Below, piece by piece: positions 1-5,107 of a stretch of DNA of 5,107 nt (position 1 is its first letter; each line of letters begins with the position of its first letter). The notes beneath the pieces are model-generated. The model saw nothing but the letters and a program-made list of their open reading frames with translations, did no database searches and had not been told where the DNA came from. This DNA comes from Trichodesmium sp. jk18x7bins.61 (GTDB taxonomy: Bacteria > Cyanobacteriota > Cyanobacteriia > Cyanobacteriales > Microcoleaceae): positions 1 to 5,107 of the forward strand of contig JAJEAQ010000788.1 in NCBI GenBank assembly GCA_022822685.1, written 5' to 3'. The translations under genes were made by a program, and so were the position numbers.

Positions 1-32
1 TACGCAAGAATTTAATCTCAGTTTGACAAACA

Positions 33-49
33 ATCTCTGAGCAAGAGAT
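33..49. repeat. Perfect 6-bp inverted repeat, 5-nt loop
   Basis: ATCTCT (33-38) and AGAGAT (44-49) are exact reverse complements separated by GAGCA. There is no T-run after the right arm, so it does not look like an intrinsic terminator. It could be a regulator site or chance in AT-rich DNA. Confidence 0.4.
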
Positions 50-185
50 CATCACAATAGTAACTATTCAAGAAATATTAGAATCACAAAAAAGACTAGA
101 ACTGTGGCTAATAATTGTTTCCTAACCTTTGTTTCACTTGCTATATAGTTCAGAAGGAAGGTTTAGTCCACCTAAAAATGCGATC

Positions 186-208
186 TAGAATTCTCCAAAT
201 GAATTCTA
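186..208. repeat. Perfect 8-bp inverted repeat containing two EcoRI-type GAATTC sites
   Basis: TAGAATTC (186-193) and GAATTCTA (201-208) are exact reverse complements with a 7-nt spacer. It lies about 110 bp upstream of the candidate promoter of the DUF4007 gene. The right arm is followed by a G-rich stretch rather than T residues, which argues against a rho-independent terminator. An operator-like dyad is possible, but nothing in the window identifies a regulator. Confidence 0.5.
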
Positions 209-318
209 TGGGACTGGCGGATGAATAAATGGGTAGAAAACTCCCAGAAAAATTTTAACGCAGATGGTCTTTAATCAGCTTTAGCATTGCTCTTTTGGCT
301 CTTATAACACCCACAACC

Positions 319-348
319 TTTTCACGAATGATTGAGGACTACTATAAT
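319..348 (+). promoter_or_regulatory. Candidate sigma70-type promoter for the DUF4007-ATPase genes
   Basis: A perfect TATAAT (343-348) is preceded by a partial -35 element TTTTCA (319-324, four of six matches to TTGACA) with an 18-nt spacer. Transcription would start near 355, leaving about 20 nt of leader before the ATG at 377. That spacing supports the ATG at 377 as the start, and makes the TTG at 332, which lies upstream of the predicted transcript start, unlikely. This is inferred from sequence alone; TATAAT-like words are frequent in AT-rich DNA. Confidence 0.4.
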
Positions 349-376
349 AACATTTGTCAGATTTTATTTATTGTCA

Positions 377-718
377 ATGTTACAGCAGACCATTCCCCTA
401 ATCTACCAAAATCAGCCGATAAGTTTGGTCAATCCAGTATTTGCTCGTCACGAGACGTTTCACCCCCGCTTTGGTTGGTTGAAAAAAGGTTTTGATGCAG
501 TCCAAAAGAATCCAGAAGTATTTTTAATGGGGGATGCTACAGTACACTTGGGAGTGGGTAAGAATATGGTACGCTCCATTAGGTACTGGTGCAATGCTTT
601 TAAACTGCTTGAAGAAGACAAACCCTCTGAGTTAGGTAATATATTATTAGATGATAAAGGTTTAGCCCATTTTGTGAAAATCCCGCTTCTCTATGGCTAT
701 TACATTGGAATTTACTGA
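377..718 (+). CDS. N-terminal fragment of the DUF4007 protein as actually encoded
   Basis: From the ATG at 377 the unrepaired frame gives about 113 residues. Residues 1-99 are true family sequence, covering the HETF/GWLKKG and LGVGKNMV blocks. The last 14 or so (VKIPLL to GYYIGIY) are out-of-frame translation following the missing T near 670-673, and the stop is TGA at 716-718. If translated it would be a truncated product lacking two thirds of the family domain. It is unlikely to work unless frame is restored. Confidence 0.6.
   Translation: MLQQTIPLIYQNQPISLVNPVFARHETFHPRFGWLKKGFDAVQKNPEVFLMGDATVHLGVGKNMVRSIRYWCNAFKLLEEDKPSELGNILLDDKGLAHFVKIPLLYGYYIGIY
670..673 (+). other. Frameshift lesion in DUF4007 (one T missing from a T-run)
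   Basis: Reading through 668-673 as His-Phe and then continuing in the next frame from 673 (TGT GAA AAT CCC) gives HFCENPASLWLLHW, the expected family order. This requires five T residues where four are present. It is a 1-bp deletion in a short homopolymer, consistent with replication slippage or a base-calling error. Confidence 0.8.
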
Positions 719-1293
719 AGCCTCCCTGTAATGCAGCAGCTTGGTATTTTATGTTTAACTGCTTTCATAGAAATGATTTCACCCTAGACGACTTATTTAA
801 TGATTTATCTGAGTATTGCGATAATTTAGGAACTCGCACTGCTGAGTCATCATTAAAGAAGGACATTTATTGCATACTGAGAATGTATGTATCACAGCAA
901 CTCAAAGGTCAAATTAGCGAATCTAGCTTGGATTGCCCTTTCTCAGAACTAGGTATTCTCAATACTGCGGGAGACTCTAGACGTTACAGTTTCCGAGTGG
1001 GAGAAAAAAGAAACTTACCTCCTGAAATTATTGTCTCCACCTGTTTAGAATACACTTCTTGGATAGGTAGGCAAAAAACCATAGCTATTTCCAGATTACT
1101 ATATGATGGGAGTAGCCCTGGTATGGTATTCAAACTTTCTGAAAGTGTGCTGTGCGATGCGATAGAAAAAGTAAGCCGACAGTTTAAGTCTCTGTATCTA
1201 TCAGATACAGCAGGTTTGATTCAATTCGCTTTTCATGATGAACCAATTGAACTAGCAGAAGGTATTCTCAAGTATTATTATGAAGGTAAATAA
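673..1293 (+). pseudogene. C-terminal part of the DUF4007 protein, out of frame with its start
   Basis: This frame resumes the family sequence with CENPASLWLLHW and continues through AAAWYFMFNCF, SSLKKDI, DCPFSELG, RVGEKRNLPPEII and SDTAGLIQ to the TAA at 1291-1293. The first ATG in this frame is at 751, but it lies inside the conserved WYFMFN block and so is not a genuine start. The family match on both sides of 670-673 leaves little doubt that the two halves were one gene. There is no independent ribosome binding site for the second half. Confidence 0.7.
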
Positions 1294-1297
1294 AACT

Positions 1298-1303
1298 AGG
1301 TGA
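1298..1303 (+). promoter_or_regulatory. Shine-Dalgarno-like AGGTGA for the ATPase gene
   Basis: AGGTGA lies 13 nt before the ATG at 1317 and only 1 nt before an in-frame TTG at 1305. The TTG is too close to be served by it, so the ATG (MPSQILSNYFQLN) is preferred. The spacing to the ATG is somewhat long, so this start choice is tentative. Confidence 0.45.
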
Positions 1304-1316
1304 TTTGAGCGCCAAA

Positions 1317-1805
1317 ATGCCATCCCAAATTTTATCAAATTATTTTCAACTCAACCGCCGTTATTCTCGCGCTATTAATTTAGAGAGAGACTTAGTCAAA
1401 GATGATTCTCTAGAAGGTTACGTCCTCACAGAAAGAGCAGTTGAGGCTCTTAGACGAATTGTAGCTGGTTTGATTAACCCACAGGGAAATAGAGCATGGA
1501 CTCTCACAAGTGTCTATGGAACAGGAAAATCAGCTTTCGCTCACTATCTTGCCTGTATTTGTGCTGATGCTAAAAACCCAAGTCGTAAAAAAGCTCTAGA
1601 GATTGCATCGGAAACACTGGGTACAGAGAATCCAGAATATATTGATTGGCTTGACAACATCCCGAAACAAGGATTATTTCGAGCAGTAGCAACAGCTCAC
1701 AGGGAACCAGTTAGCAACACAATTATTCTGGCGCTACAGAAAGGAGTAGACACTTTTTGGAGTACTTCAAGGCGCGGGAAAATAGATGTTATTAAAAAAA
1801 ATTAA
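1317..1805 (+). CDS. ATPase N-terminal fragment with Walker A
   Basis: As written, the ATG at 1317 opens a frame of 162 codons ending at TAA 1803-1805, directly after a run of eight A residues. It contains the P-loop VYGTGKSAF at residues 66-74 (Lys71, Ser72), followed by a helical region, but has no Walker B motif. It therefore cannot form a complete nucleotide-binding site alone. The upstream in-frame TTG at 1305 would add four residues. Its 3' end overlaps the next open frame by 20 bases. Confidence 0.65.
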   Translation: MPSQILSNYFQLNRRYSRAINLERDLVKDDSLEGYVLTERAVEALRRIVAGLINPQGNRAWTLTSVYGTGKSAFAHYLACICADAKNPSRKKALEIASETLGTENPEYIDWLDNIPKQGLFRAVATAHREPVSNTIILALQKGVDTFWSTSRRGKIDVIKKN

Positions 1806-2670
1806 TGGCTTTGCTTCTGAGGTAGATGCAGGAAATACGATAGATAGTCGGGAAATAACTCCCCTGATTCAAGAAGTTGCTCAAGCTTTTAAAACAGATG
1901 TGTTACTTATTATTGATGAATTGGGTAAAAATTTAGAATATGCAGTTCATAATCAGGGTGCTGAAGACCTTTATGTATTACAGCAGATAGCAGAATTACC
2001 TGCTGTAAATCAAGGCAATCACGTCTACATTTTAGGAGTGTTGCATCAAGCATTTACAGATTATGGAGAAAGGTTAGCATCTGTACAACGTAACGAATGG
2101 GCAAAAAATCAGGGCTGGTTTGAGGATATTCCTTTTCCATATCTACCTGCTCAAATGATGCGGTTGATTGGAAAGGCAATTGAGGCGACACCAACAAAGC
2201 AGTTTAGCTCTCAAATCTCTCAGCCAACTCAGGAATGGTTTAACTTGCTACCTGATGATATTGTCTCTGATACTACTCCAGAAATAATAGAATCTACCTA
2301 TCCTCTTCATCCAATAGCAGCTCTAGTATTACCGACTCTATGTACGCGCTACGCTCAAAACGATCGCTCTCTGTTTACTTTTCTCACCAGTGCTGAACCT
2401 GATTCGCTGCCAAATTTTTTAGAGGAAACTACTTTTAATCAAGGTACTTTCCCAACATTGAAATTAGCAAGGGTTTACGATTATTTTATAGAAGCTGTGG
2501 CTATGGGTTTAGCTTCTCGGCCAAATCTACAACGTTGGGTAGAAATTCAAGGGTTGATTTCTGATGCTAAACATCTTGACAATGATAGCTTACAGGTGTT
2601 AAAGACAATCGGCACCTTGAATCTAGTCACAACCACAGGTTCGATGCGAGCTACCCGAAAAATGTGGTAG
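1786..2670 (+). CDS. ATPase middle fragment with Walker B
   Basis: This frame runs from an ATG at 1786 inside the overlap to TAG 2668-2670. It has the Walker B motif VLLIIDELGKNLEYA (the Asp and Glu are encoded at 1915-1920), a GVLHQAF strand, WAKNQGWFEDIPF, and the HPIAALVLPTL to FLTS block, which is the most diagnostic part of the family. True family sequence begins at about base 1801. The ATG at 1786 could in principle allow reinitiation coupled to termination at 1803, but no strong ribosome binding site precedes it. The last two residues come from the A-run frameshift at 2658-2662. Confidence 0.65.
   Translation: MLLKKINGFASEVDAGNTIDSREITPLIQEVAQAFKTDVLLIIDELGKNLEYAVHNQGAEDLYVLQQIAELPAVNQGNHVYILGVLHQAFTDYGERLASVQRNEWAKNQGWFEDIPFPYLPAQMMRLIGKAIEATPTKQFSSQISQPTQEWFNLLPDDIVSDTTPEIIESTYPLHPIAALVLPTLCTRYAQNDRSLFTFLTSAEPDSLPNFLEETTFNQGTFPTLKLARVYDYFIEAVAMGLASRPNLQRWVEIQGLISDAKHLDNDSLQVLKTIGTLNLVTTTGSMRATRKMW
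1794..1801 (+). other. Frameshift at an eight-A run in the ATPase
   Basis: Seven A residues would join DVIKK directly to INGFASEV and make the Walker A and Walker B parts one frame; eight are present. Runs of this length are prone to polymerase slippage, so a fraction of transcripts could regain frame, but the later lesions would still truncate the product. A base-calling error is also possible. Confidence 0.75.
2658..2662 (+). other. Second ATPase frameshift (A-run one base short)
   Basis: Six A residues would give SMRATRKNVVALAMCD in one frame. Five are present, sending the frame into TAG at 2668. Similarity resumes immediately in the other frame at 2661. Confidence 0.75.
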
Positions 2671-2825
2671 CGTTGGCAATGTGCGATACTGTCGGTGATG
2701 AGAGAACGCTCCCTAGTTGGGAATTGGCAATAGATACATTATTACAGAAAAATCTGATTACACATCGACGACAACTTGATGAGTTGCGGATTTGGCAGGG
2801 GTCTGATTTTAATGTTGATGGGGAG

Positions 2826-2828
2826 TAG
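2826..2828 (+). other. In-frame TAG in the ATPase, position 504
   Basis: TAG interrupts GSDFNVDGE and ATYIEQERS. A single C-to-T change from CAG (Gln) would account for it. It lies in the 8-base context GAGTAGGC, identical to the second TAG. Confidence 0.7.
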
Positions 2829-2841
2829 GCCACTTATATTG

Positions 2842-2864
2842 AACAAGAGCGATCGCCTCTTGTT
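2842..2864. repeat. Perfect 8-bp inverted repeat centred on a HIP1 site
   Basis: AACAAGAG (2842-2849) and CTCTTGTT (2857-2864) are exact reverse complements around CGATCGC, whose first six bases are themselves palindromic. It begins 13 bp after the TAG at 2828 and is followed by GAACTTTTG, a weak T-run. It sits in coding sequence (EQERSPLVE), so it may be chance around a palindromic HIP1 core. Confidence 0.5.
2849..2856. repeat. HIP1 octamer
   Basis: Exact GCGATCGC, the highly iterated palindrome typical of many cyanobacterial genomes. It is within the ATPase coding sequence. Confidence 0.85.
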
Positions 2865-3134
2865 GAACTTTTGTCAGAGTTACGCCCCCTTAAACCTTTA
2901 GTGGCTCAACGTCACAGTTATAAAAAGGGTACATTGCGTTATTTTGAGCGCCAATACATCGATAAAACTAGAGAATTATCAGAATTAGAGTGTTCTAATG
3001 ATACCATTGGTGGGATCGGTTATTGGGTTGATGACTCCTCACCTAAGAAAGTGCCAGCAGAGACAGCAGGCGGTAAACCTTTGATTTTAGTTGCTGCGGG
3101 TAAATTAGATATTTTGAGAATTACAGTTAGAGAG

Positions 3135-3137
3135 TAG
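3135..3137 (+). other. In-frame TAG in the ATPase, position 607
   Basis: TAG interrupts ILRITVRE and AALTTLNKSAPEL in a frame that is otherwise open from 2829 to 4637. The context is again GAGTAGGC, and CAG (Gln) is a possible ancestor. Confidence 0.7.
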
Positions 3138-3152
3138 GCTGCTCTGACAACA

Positions 3153-4640
3153 TTGAATAAAAGCGCTCCGGAATTGCAAACAGATGGAGTAGCAAGGCGA
3201 GAGGTACGTTATCGTGTGGCACAAGCTGAGACAGCACTTGATGAAAATTTGGAACAAGCCTTTGATGTGTCACTCCCTGACAATAAATGTTGGATGAATG
3301 GAAGACAGAAAAAAATTAATCGGGTGACTGATTTTAATGCTCAATTGTCGAATGTATGCGATCACGTTGACAACAAAAGTCCAATTCTGTGGAATGAGTT
3401 GATTAATCGTCGTGAACTTACCTCTCAAGGCTCGGCAGCAAGACGAAAGTTGATTGAAGCAATGCTAAAGTTTTCTGAACAAGAGCGACTGGGGTTAGAG
3501 AGGTATGGGCCGGAAGTTAGTATTTATTACTCTGTATTACGCGATACAGGTATCCATCGAGCAGAGGGAGATAAATGGGGGTTTTATCCGCCAGATGAGA
3601 ATTCAAAACTGTGGCATTTGTGGCAAGGTGTGGAAGAGTTTTGTCTGGGAGCAACAGATCAGACTCAAACTCTTGATTTGTTATATGAGACTATGGCTCA
3701 ACCTCCTTATGGCGTCAAACAAGGTGTAATTCCCATTATCGTGGCTGCTGTTTTGCTGTACCATGTTGATGATTTAGGAGTTGATCAAGATGGTACATTT
3801 TTACCTATTTTGGGTTCACAACATTTTGAGCTACTGGTGAAATATCCGGCTCGGTATGGAGTTAAGTATTTTGAATTGGTGGGGATGCGATCGCAAGTAT
3901 TCAAGGAACTCGAAGCAATTCTCCGTCAATCAAATATCCCCAAATCAGACAAGTTGCGTAATGCGACTCTATTATCTGTGGTTAAGCCTTTATACCAATT
4001 TGTCAGTAAGTTGCCAAAATACACTAAGCAAACTAAAAATATGAGTTCGGAAGCTCAAGCTGTGTTGAAGGCTCTGCAACAAACAAAGGAACCTGATGAA
4101 CTGCTTTTTGTAGAGTTATCTACAGCTTGTCAGCTTTCCCCCATAGGAAAGAGTGAACAAGATGATAGCAAAATTGCCAAGACTTTAAGCCAGAAATTAG
4201 TAAAAGCTTTAAAGGAAATTAATACTGCTTATGACCAGATGCTGAAAAATTGTCAAAAGTTATTATATGATGCTTTTGGAGTTCACGATCAAGAAACTAG
4301 ATTAAGGGAAGACTTGAGAGTAAGAGCTAAGTATATTTCTGGAAAATGTGTTGAATCGGTACTTAATCGATTTACTCAAGCAGCAATTGATACAACTTAT
4401 ACAGACCAACAGTGGTTAGAAGCACTGGTGATGATTGTAGGGGATAAACCTGCTGAGTCTTGGCAATATCTGGATTTGACAGAATTTGAGATTAAGCTCT
4501 CGGATATCGCTAGGCGGTTTAAAAATTTGGAAGCTTTACGAGGAGAGGTTGCAACGACAGGGGAAGAGGTTGAGGCAAGAAGGATTACAATTACTCTTCC
4601 AGAAGGCAATATAACTGTGCGACCTGAACAGGTCAACTGA
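3153..4640 (+). CDS. ATPase C-terminal half, longest uninterrupted part
   Basis: An open frame of 495 codons extends from a TTG at 3153 to TGA 4638-4640 and corresponds to residues 613-1107 of the repaired ATPase. Visible elements are SAPELQTDGVARREVRYRV, ILWNELINRREL, SAARRKLIEAML, YGVKQGVIPIIVAAVLLY and a charged, helix-rich tail ending in ITVRPEQVN. The hydrophobic stretch is short and lies within soluble-looking sequence, so I do not call it a membrane segment. There is no ribosome binding site at 3153 and similarity continues upstream in the same frame, so this is a remnant rather than a separate gene. Its role in the family is not known in detail; no catalytic motif is evident. Confidence 0.65.
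   Translation: MNKSAPELQTDGVARREVRYRVAQAETALDENLEQAFDVSLPDNKCWMNGRQKKINRVTDFNAQLSNVCDHVDNKSPILWNELINRRELTSQGSAARRKLIEAMLKFSEQERLGLERYGPEVSIYYSVLRDTGIHRAEGDKWGFYPPDENSKLWHLWQGVEEFCLGATDQTQTLDLLYETMAQPPYGVKQGVIPIIVAAVLLYHVDDLGVDQDGTFLPILGSQHFELLVKYPARYGVKYFELVGMRSQVFKELEAILRQSNIPKSDKLRNATLLSVVKPLYQFVSKLPKYTKQTKNMSSEAQAVLKALQQTKEPDELLFVELSTACQLSPIGKSEQDDSKIAKTLSQKLVKALKEINTAYDQMLKNCQKLLYDAFGVHDQETRLREDLRVRAKYISGKCVESVLNRFTQAAIDTTYTDQQWLEALVMIVGDKPAESWQYLDLTEFEIKLSDIARRFKNLEALRGEVATTGEEVEARRITITLPEGNITVRPEQVN
3887..3894. repeat. HIP1 octamer
   Basis: Second exact GCGATCGC, encoding part of MRSQV in the ATPase C-terminal half. Two exact copies in 5.1 kb are far more than expected by chance in AT-rich DNA and support a cyanobacterial host. 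Confidence 0.85.
4621..4634. repeat. Short dyad at the end of the ATPase gene
   Basis: GACCTG (4621-4626) and CAGGTC (4629-4634) are exact reverse complements with a 2-nt gap, ending just before the stop codon. The loop is too small for a stable full-length hairpin and no T-run follows, so it is not called a terminator. Confidence 0.35.
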
Positions 4641-4958
4641 ACCGAGACACCAAGCCTCTCTGGGATTTCTACCCCAAACCCTGTAGCTGCCGCTTGGCTT
4701 CGCCTTTGAGCCTGTCGCCGAAACATAAAGTCACCCATCAAAGAACAGTACATCACATCTCATTCGGCAACGAAAAAGATAGAAAACAGCCTAATAACCA
4801 AAACTAAAAAGAATCAATCAGTAGTCGAAGGAGAAATAGAAAAATAATCAGTAACTAAACTATTAATTAAACTGCGTAATTCGTCGAATAGCCAAATCAT
4901 CCCTGATCGGCTGTAACCAAAAAAGTAAATGAGGGACTCTCAGATTCCTCGCTCCTAA
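4641..4958. other. Gene-poor region after the ATPase
   Basis: No intact gene and no clear intrinsic terminator are visible. Bases 4680-4720 are noticeably richer in G and C (repeated GGC/GCC words around CTTGGCTTCGCC) than the surroundings, after which the + strand becomes very A-rich. In the frame of the ATPase the sequence is fairly open: TGA near 4707, then TAA at 4845, 4914, 4926 and 4956. This may be a decayed coding stretch or simply A-rich intergenic DNA. Confidence 0.5.
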
Positions 4959-5107
4959 GGAAATAAAAACAAAACCCTCACCGCAGAACAGATAACCATC
5001 CCTTTCTACGGCGAGGTGCCTCAACCACTTCAAAAACTTCAAATAACACAACAAGGTAAATCCGAAATAATCTCAACAGAAATCCAAATCCATCAGTCAG
5101 CCAAGAA
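4959..5107 (+). pseudogene. Possible 5' remnant of a third gene, running off the window
   Basis: From the TAA at 4956-4958 to the window end this frame is open for about 49 codons, including TLTAEQITIPFYGEVPQPL and LQITQQGKSEIISTEIQIHQ. The alternation of hydrophobic and polar residues looks like genuine beta-strand protein. I do not recognise the family. No ATG, GTG or TTG precedes this block after the TAA; the only later start is a GTG at 5016. An ATG at 4929 is in the same frame but is separated by the TAA. It is on the same strand as the ATPase and could be the next member of the same locus, also damaged. Confidence 0.35.

Larger units (their letters stand above)
1..318. other. Upstream region without a recognisable gene
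   Basis: No reading frame here gives a convincing protein. A short stretch around 27-122 on the + strand reads as about 30 residues between stops (ending LELWLIIVS) and could be a scrap of an older gene, but I do not recognise it and it has no start codon with a ribosome binding site. A 17-codon frame beginning at the ATG near 221 is too short to support. The region is AT-rich with stops in all frames and holds two perfect short inverted repeats, listed separately. It most likely is intergenic or decayed sequence upstream of the DUF4007 gene. Confidence 0.6.
377..1293 (+). pseudogene. DUF4007-family defence-island protein, frameshifted
   Basis: With one base restored in the T-run at 670-673 this reads as a continuous protein of about 305 residues, the usual size for DUF4007. 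Landmarks recalled from the family are all present in order: HETF near residues 25-28 followed by a GWLKKG block, LGVGKNMVRSIRYW near 58-71, LWLLHW near 106-111, then DCPFSELG, ISRLLYD and a C-terminal SDTAGLIQ block. The motif LGVGKNMV resembles a winged-helix or DNA-binding element, but the biochemical function is not established. The family occurs in anti-phage islands next to PAPS-reductase-like and large ATPase genes of phosphorothioation or BREX type. The ATG at 377 was chosen because family similarity begins there; no clear Shine-Dalgarno precedes it. The ATPase gene starts 23 bp after the stop codon, so the two were probably one operon. As written, translation stops at 716-718. A sequencing error in the T-run is the main alternative to a true pseudogene. 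Confidence 0.85.
2661..3137 (+). pseudogene. ATPase central linker region broken by two TAG codons
   Basis: In the frame of the C-terminal half this stretch reads NVVALAMCDTVGDERTLPSW, then LQKNLITHRR and RIWQGSDFNVDGE up to TAG 2826-2828, then continues YIEQERSPLVELL, RHSYKKGTLRYFER and up to ILRITVRE before TAG 3135-3137. Both flanks of each TAG look like ordinary family sequence, so the codons are substitutions rather than gene ends. The segment from 2829 to 3134 has no convincing start of its own. Confidence 0.65.
1317..4640 (+). pseudogene. Large BrxC/PglY-like P-loop ATPase of a defence island, multiply disrupted
   Basis: When repaired, this is one protein of about 1107 residues, similar in size to BREX BrxC-type ATPases. 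The order is: N-terminal lead (SNYFQLNRRYSRAINLERD); Walker A VYGTGKS with Lys71; Walker B LLIIDE with Asp200-Glu201; a GVLHQ sensor-like strand near 240; a conserved HPIAALVLPTL and YAQNDRSLFTFL block at about 331-356; RHSYKKGTLRYFER at 532-545; a long helical C-terminal half with ILWNELINRREL near 690; and a hydrophobic GVIPIIVAAVLLY stretch near 800-815. The first Walker A position is Ser65 where Gly is usual. Four lesions interrupt it: an extra A at 1794-1801, a missing A at 2658-2662, and in-frame TAG codons at 2826 and 3135. By analogy with BrxC/PglY it would be an ATP-driven core component of an anti-phage complex, here paired with DUF4007. I cannot assign a precise subfamily without a profile search, so no gene symbol is given. 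Confidence 0.8.

Noticed and set aside
332..376. TTG at 332 as an upstream start for DUF4007
   Set aside because: The extra 15 residues do not look like family sequence, and the TATAAT at 343-348 would place transcription start downstream of it.
295..495. A 66-codon + strand frame overlapping the DUF4007 start
   Set aside because: It overlaps the DUF4007 N-terminus in another frame; the DUF4007 frame has clear family motifs and this one has none.
1305..1316. TTG at 1305 as the ATPase start
   Set aside because: The AGGTGA motif lies only 1 nt away, too close to serve it; the ATG at 1317 has more workable spacing. It cannot be fully excluded.
2651..2833. Minus-strand 60-codon frame
   Set aside because: It is antisense to a part of the ATPase where the + strand translation has good family-like sequence.
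2826..3137. Alternative genetic code reading TAG as Gln
   Set aside because: It would explain the two TAG codons but not the three frameshifts. HIP1 sites point to a cyanobacterium, where I know of no such code.
3505..4044. Two small + strand frames (3505-3729 and 3856-4044)
   Set aside because: Both are alternative-frame shadows within the long ATPase C-terminal frame, with no motif or ribosome binding site.
4397..4756. Minus-strand 119-codon frame
   Set aside because: Most of it is antisense to the ATPase C-terminus and the remainder covers the GC-richer 4680-4720 stretch; the composition (Arg/Ala/Ser-rich) does not resemble a known protein.
4863..5054. Minus-strand 63-codon frame
   Set aside because: It is short, unrecognised and without a ribosome binding site. 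The + strand frame over 4959-5107 looks more protein-like, though neither is proven.
1..5107. tRNA or rRNA genes, CRISPR arrays, insertion-sequence ends
   Set aside because: No cloverleaf-like segment, no regularly spaced direct repeats and no transposase sequence or terminal inverted repeats were seen.

Overview
The window looks cyanobacterial, probably from a filamentous Nostoc-like genome. It is AT-rich and carries two exact copies of the cyanobacterial HIP1 octamer GCGATCGC (2849-2856 and 3887-3894), plus a near copy around 2359. No taxonomic marker gene is present, so the assignment rests on HIP1, base composition and remembered similarity of the proteins to cyanobacterial homologues.

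Layout: bases 1-376 hold no supportable gene, but contain two perfect short inverted repeats and a plausible sigma70-type promoter ending just before the first gene. A DUF4007-family gene follows (377-1293, +), then, 23 bp later, a gene for a very large P-loop ATPase (1317-4640, +, about 1107 residues once repaired). I read the ATPase as a member of the BrxC/PglY/DUF6079-like group of defence-island ATPases. Bases 4641-5107 hold no intact gene; the last 150 bases are an open stretch that may be the decayed 5' end of a third gene on the same strand.

Neither gene is intact. DUF4007 has one frameshift in a T-run (670-673). The ATPase has two frameshifts in A-runs (1794-1801 and 2658-2662) and two in-frame TAG codons (2826 and 3135). 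Allowing for these five lesions restores continuous family-like protein in both genes. The lesions place the Walker A and Walker B motifs on separate reading frames. The simplest reading is a recently inactivated defence locus. Alternatives are homopolymer sequencing errors for the three frameshifts (but not for the TAGs) or recoding.

How the genes would work together: from family knowledge, DUF4007 proteins and this type of long ATPase occur together in anti-phage islands, often with a PAPS-reductase-like sulfur-transfer protein, in neighbourhoods related to DNA phosphorothioation and BREX. No sulfur-transfer gene, nuclease, methyltransferase or helicase is visible here, so any complete system would extend beyond the window. 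The decay pattern, the paired TAG codons in one shared 8-base context, and the possible third-gene remnant are the points most worth following up.
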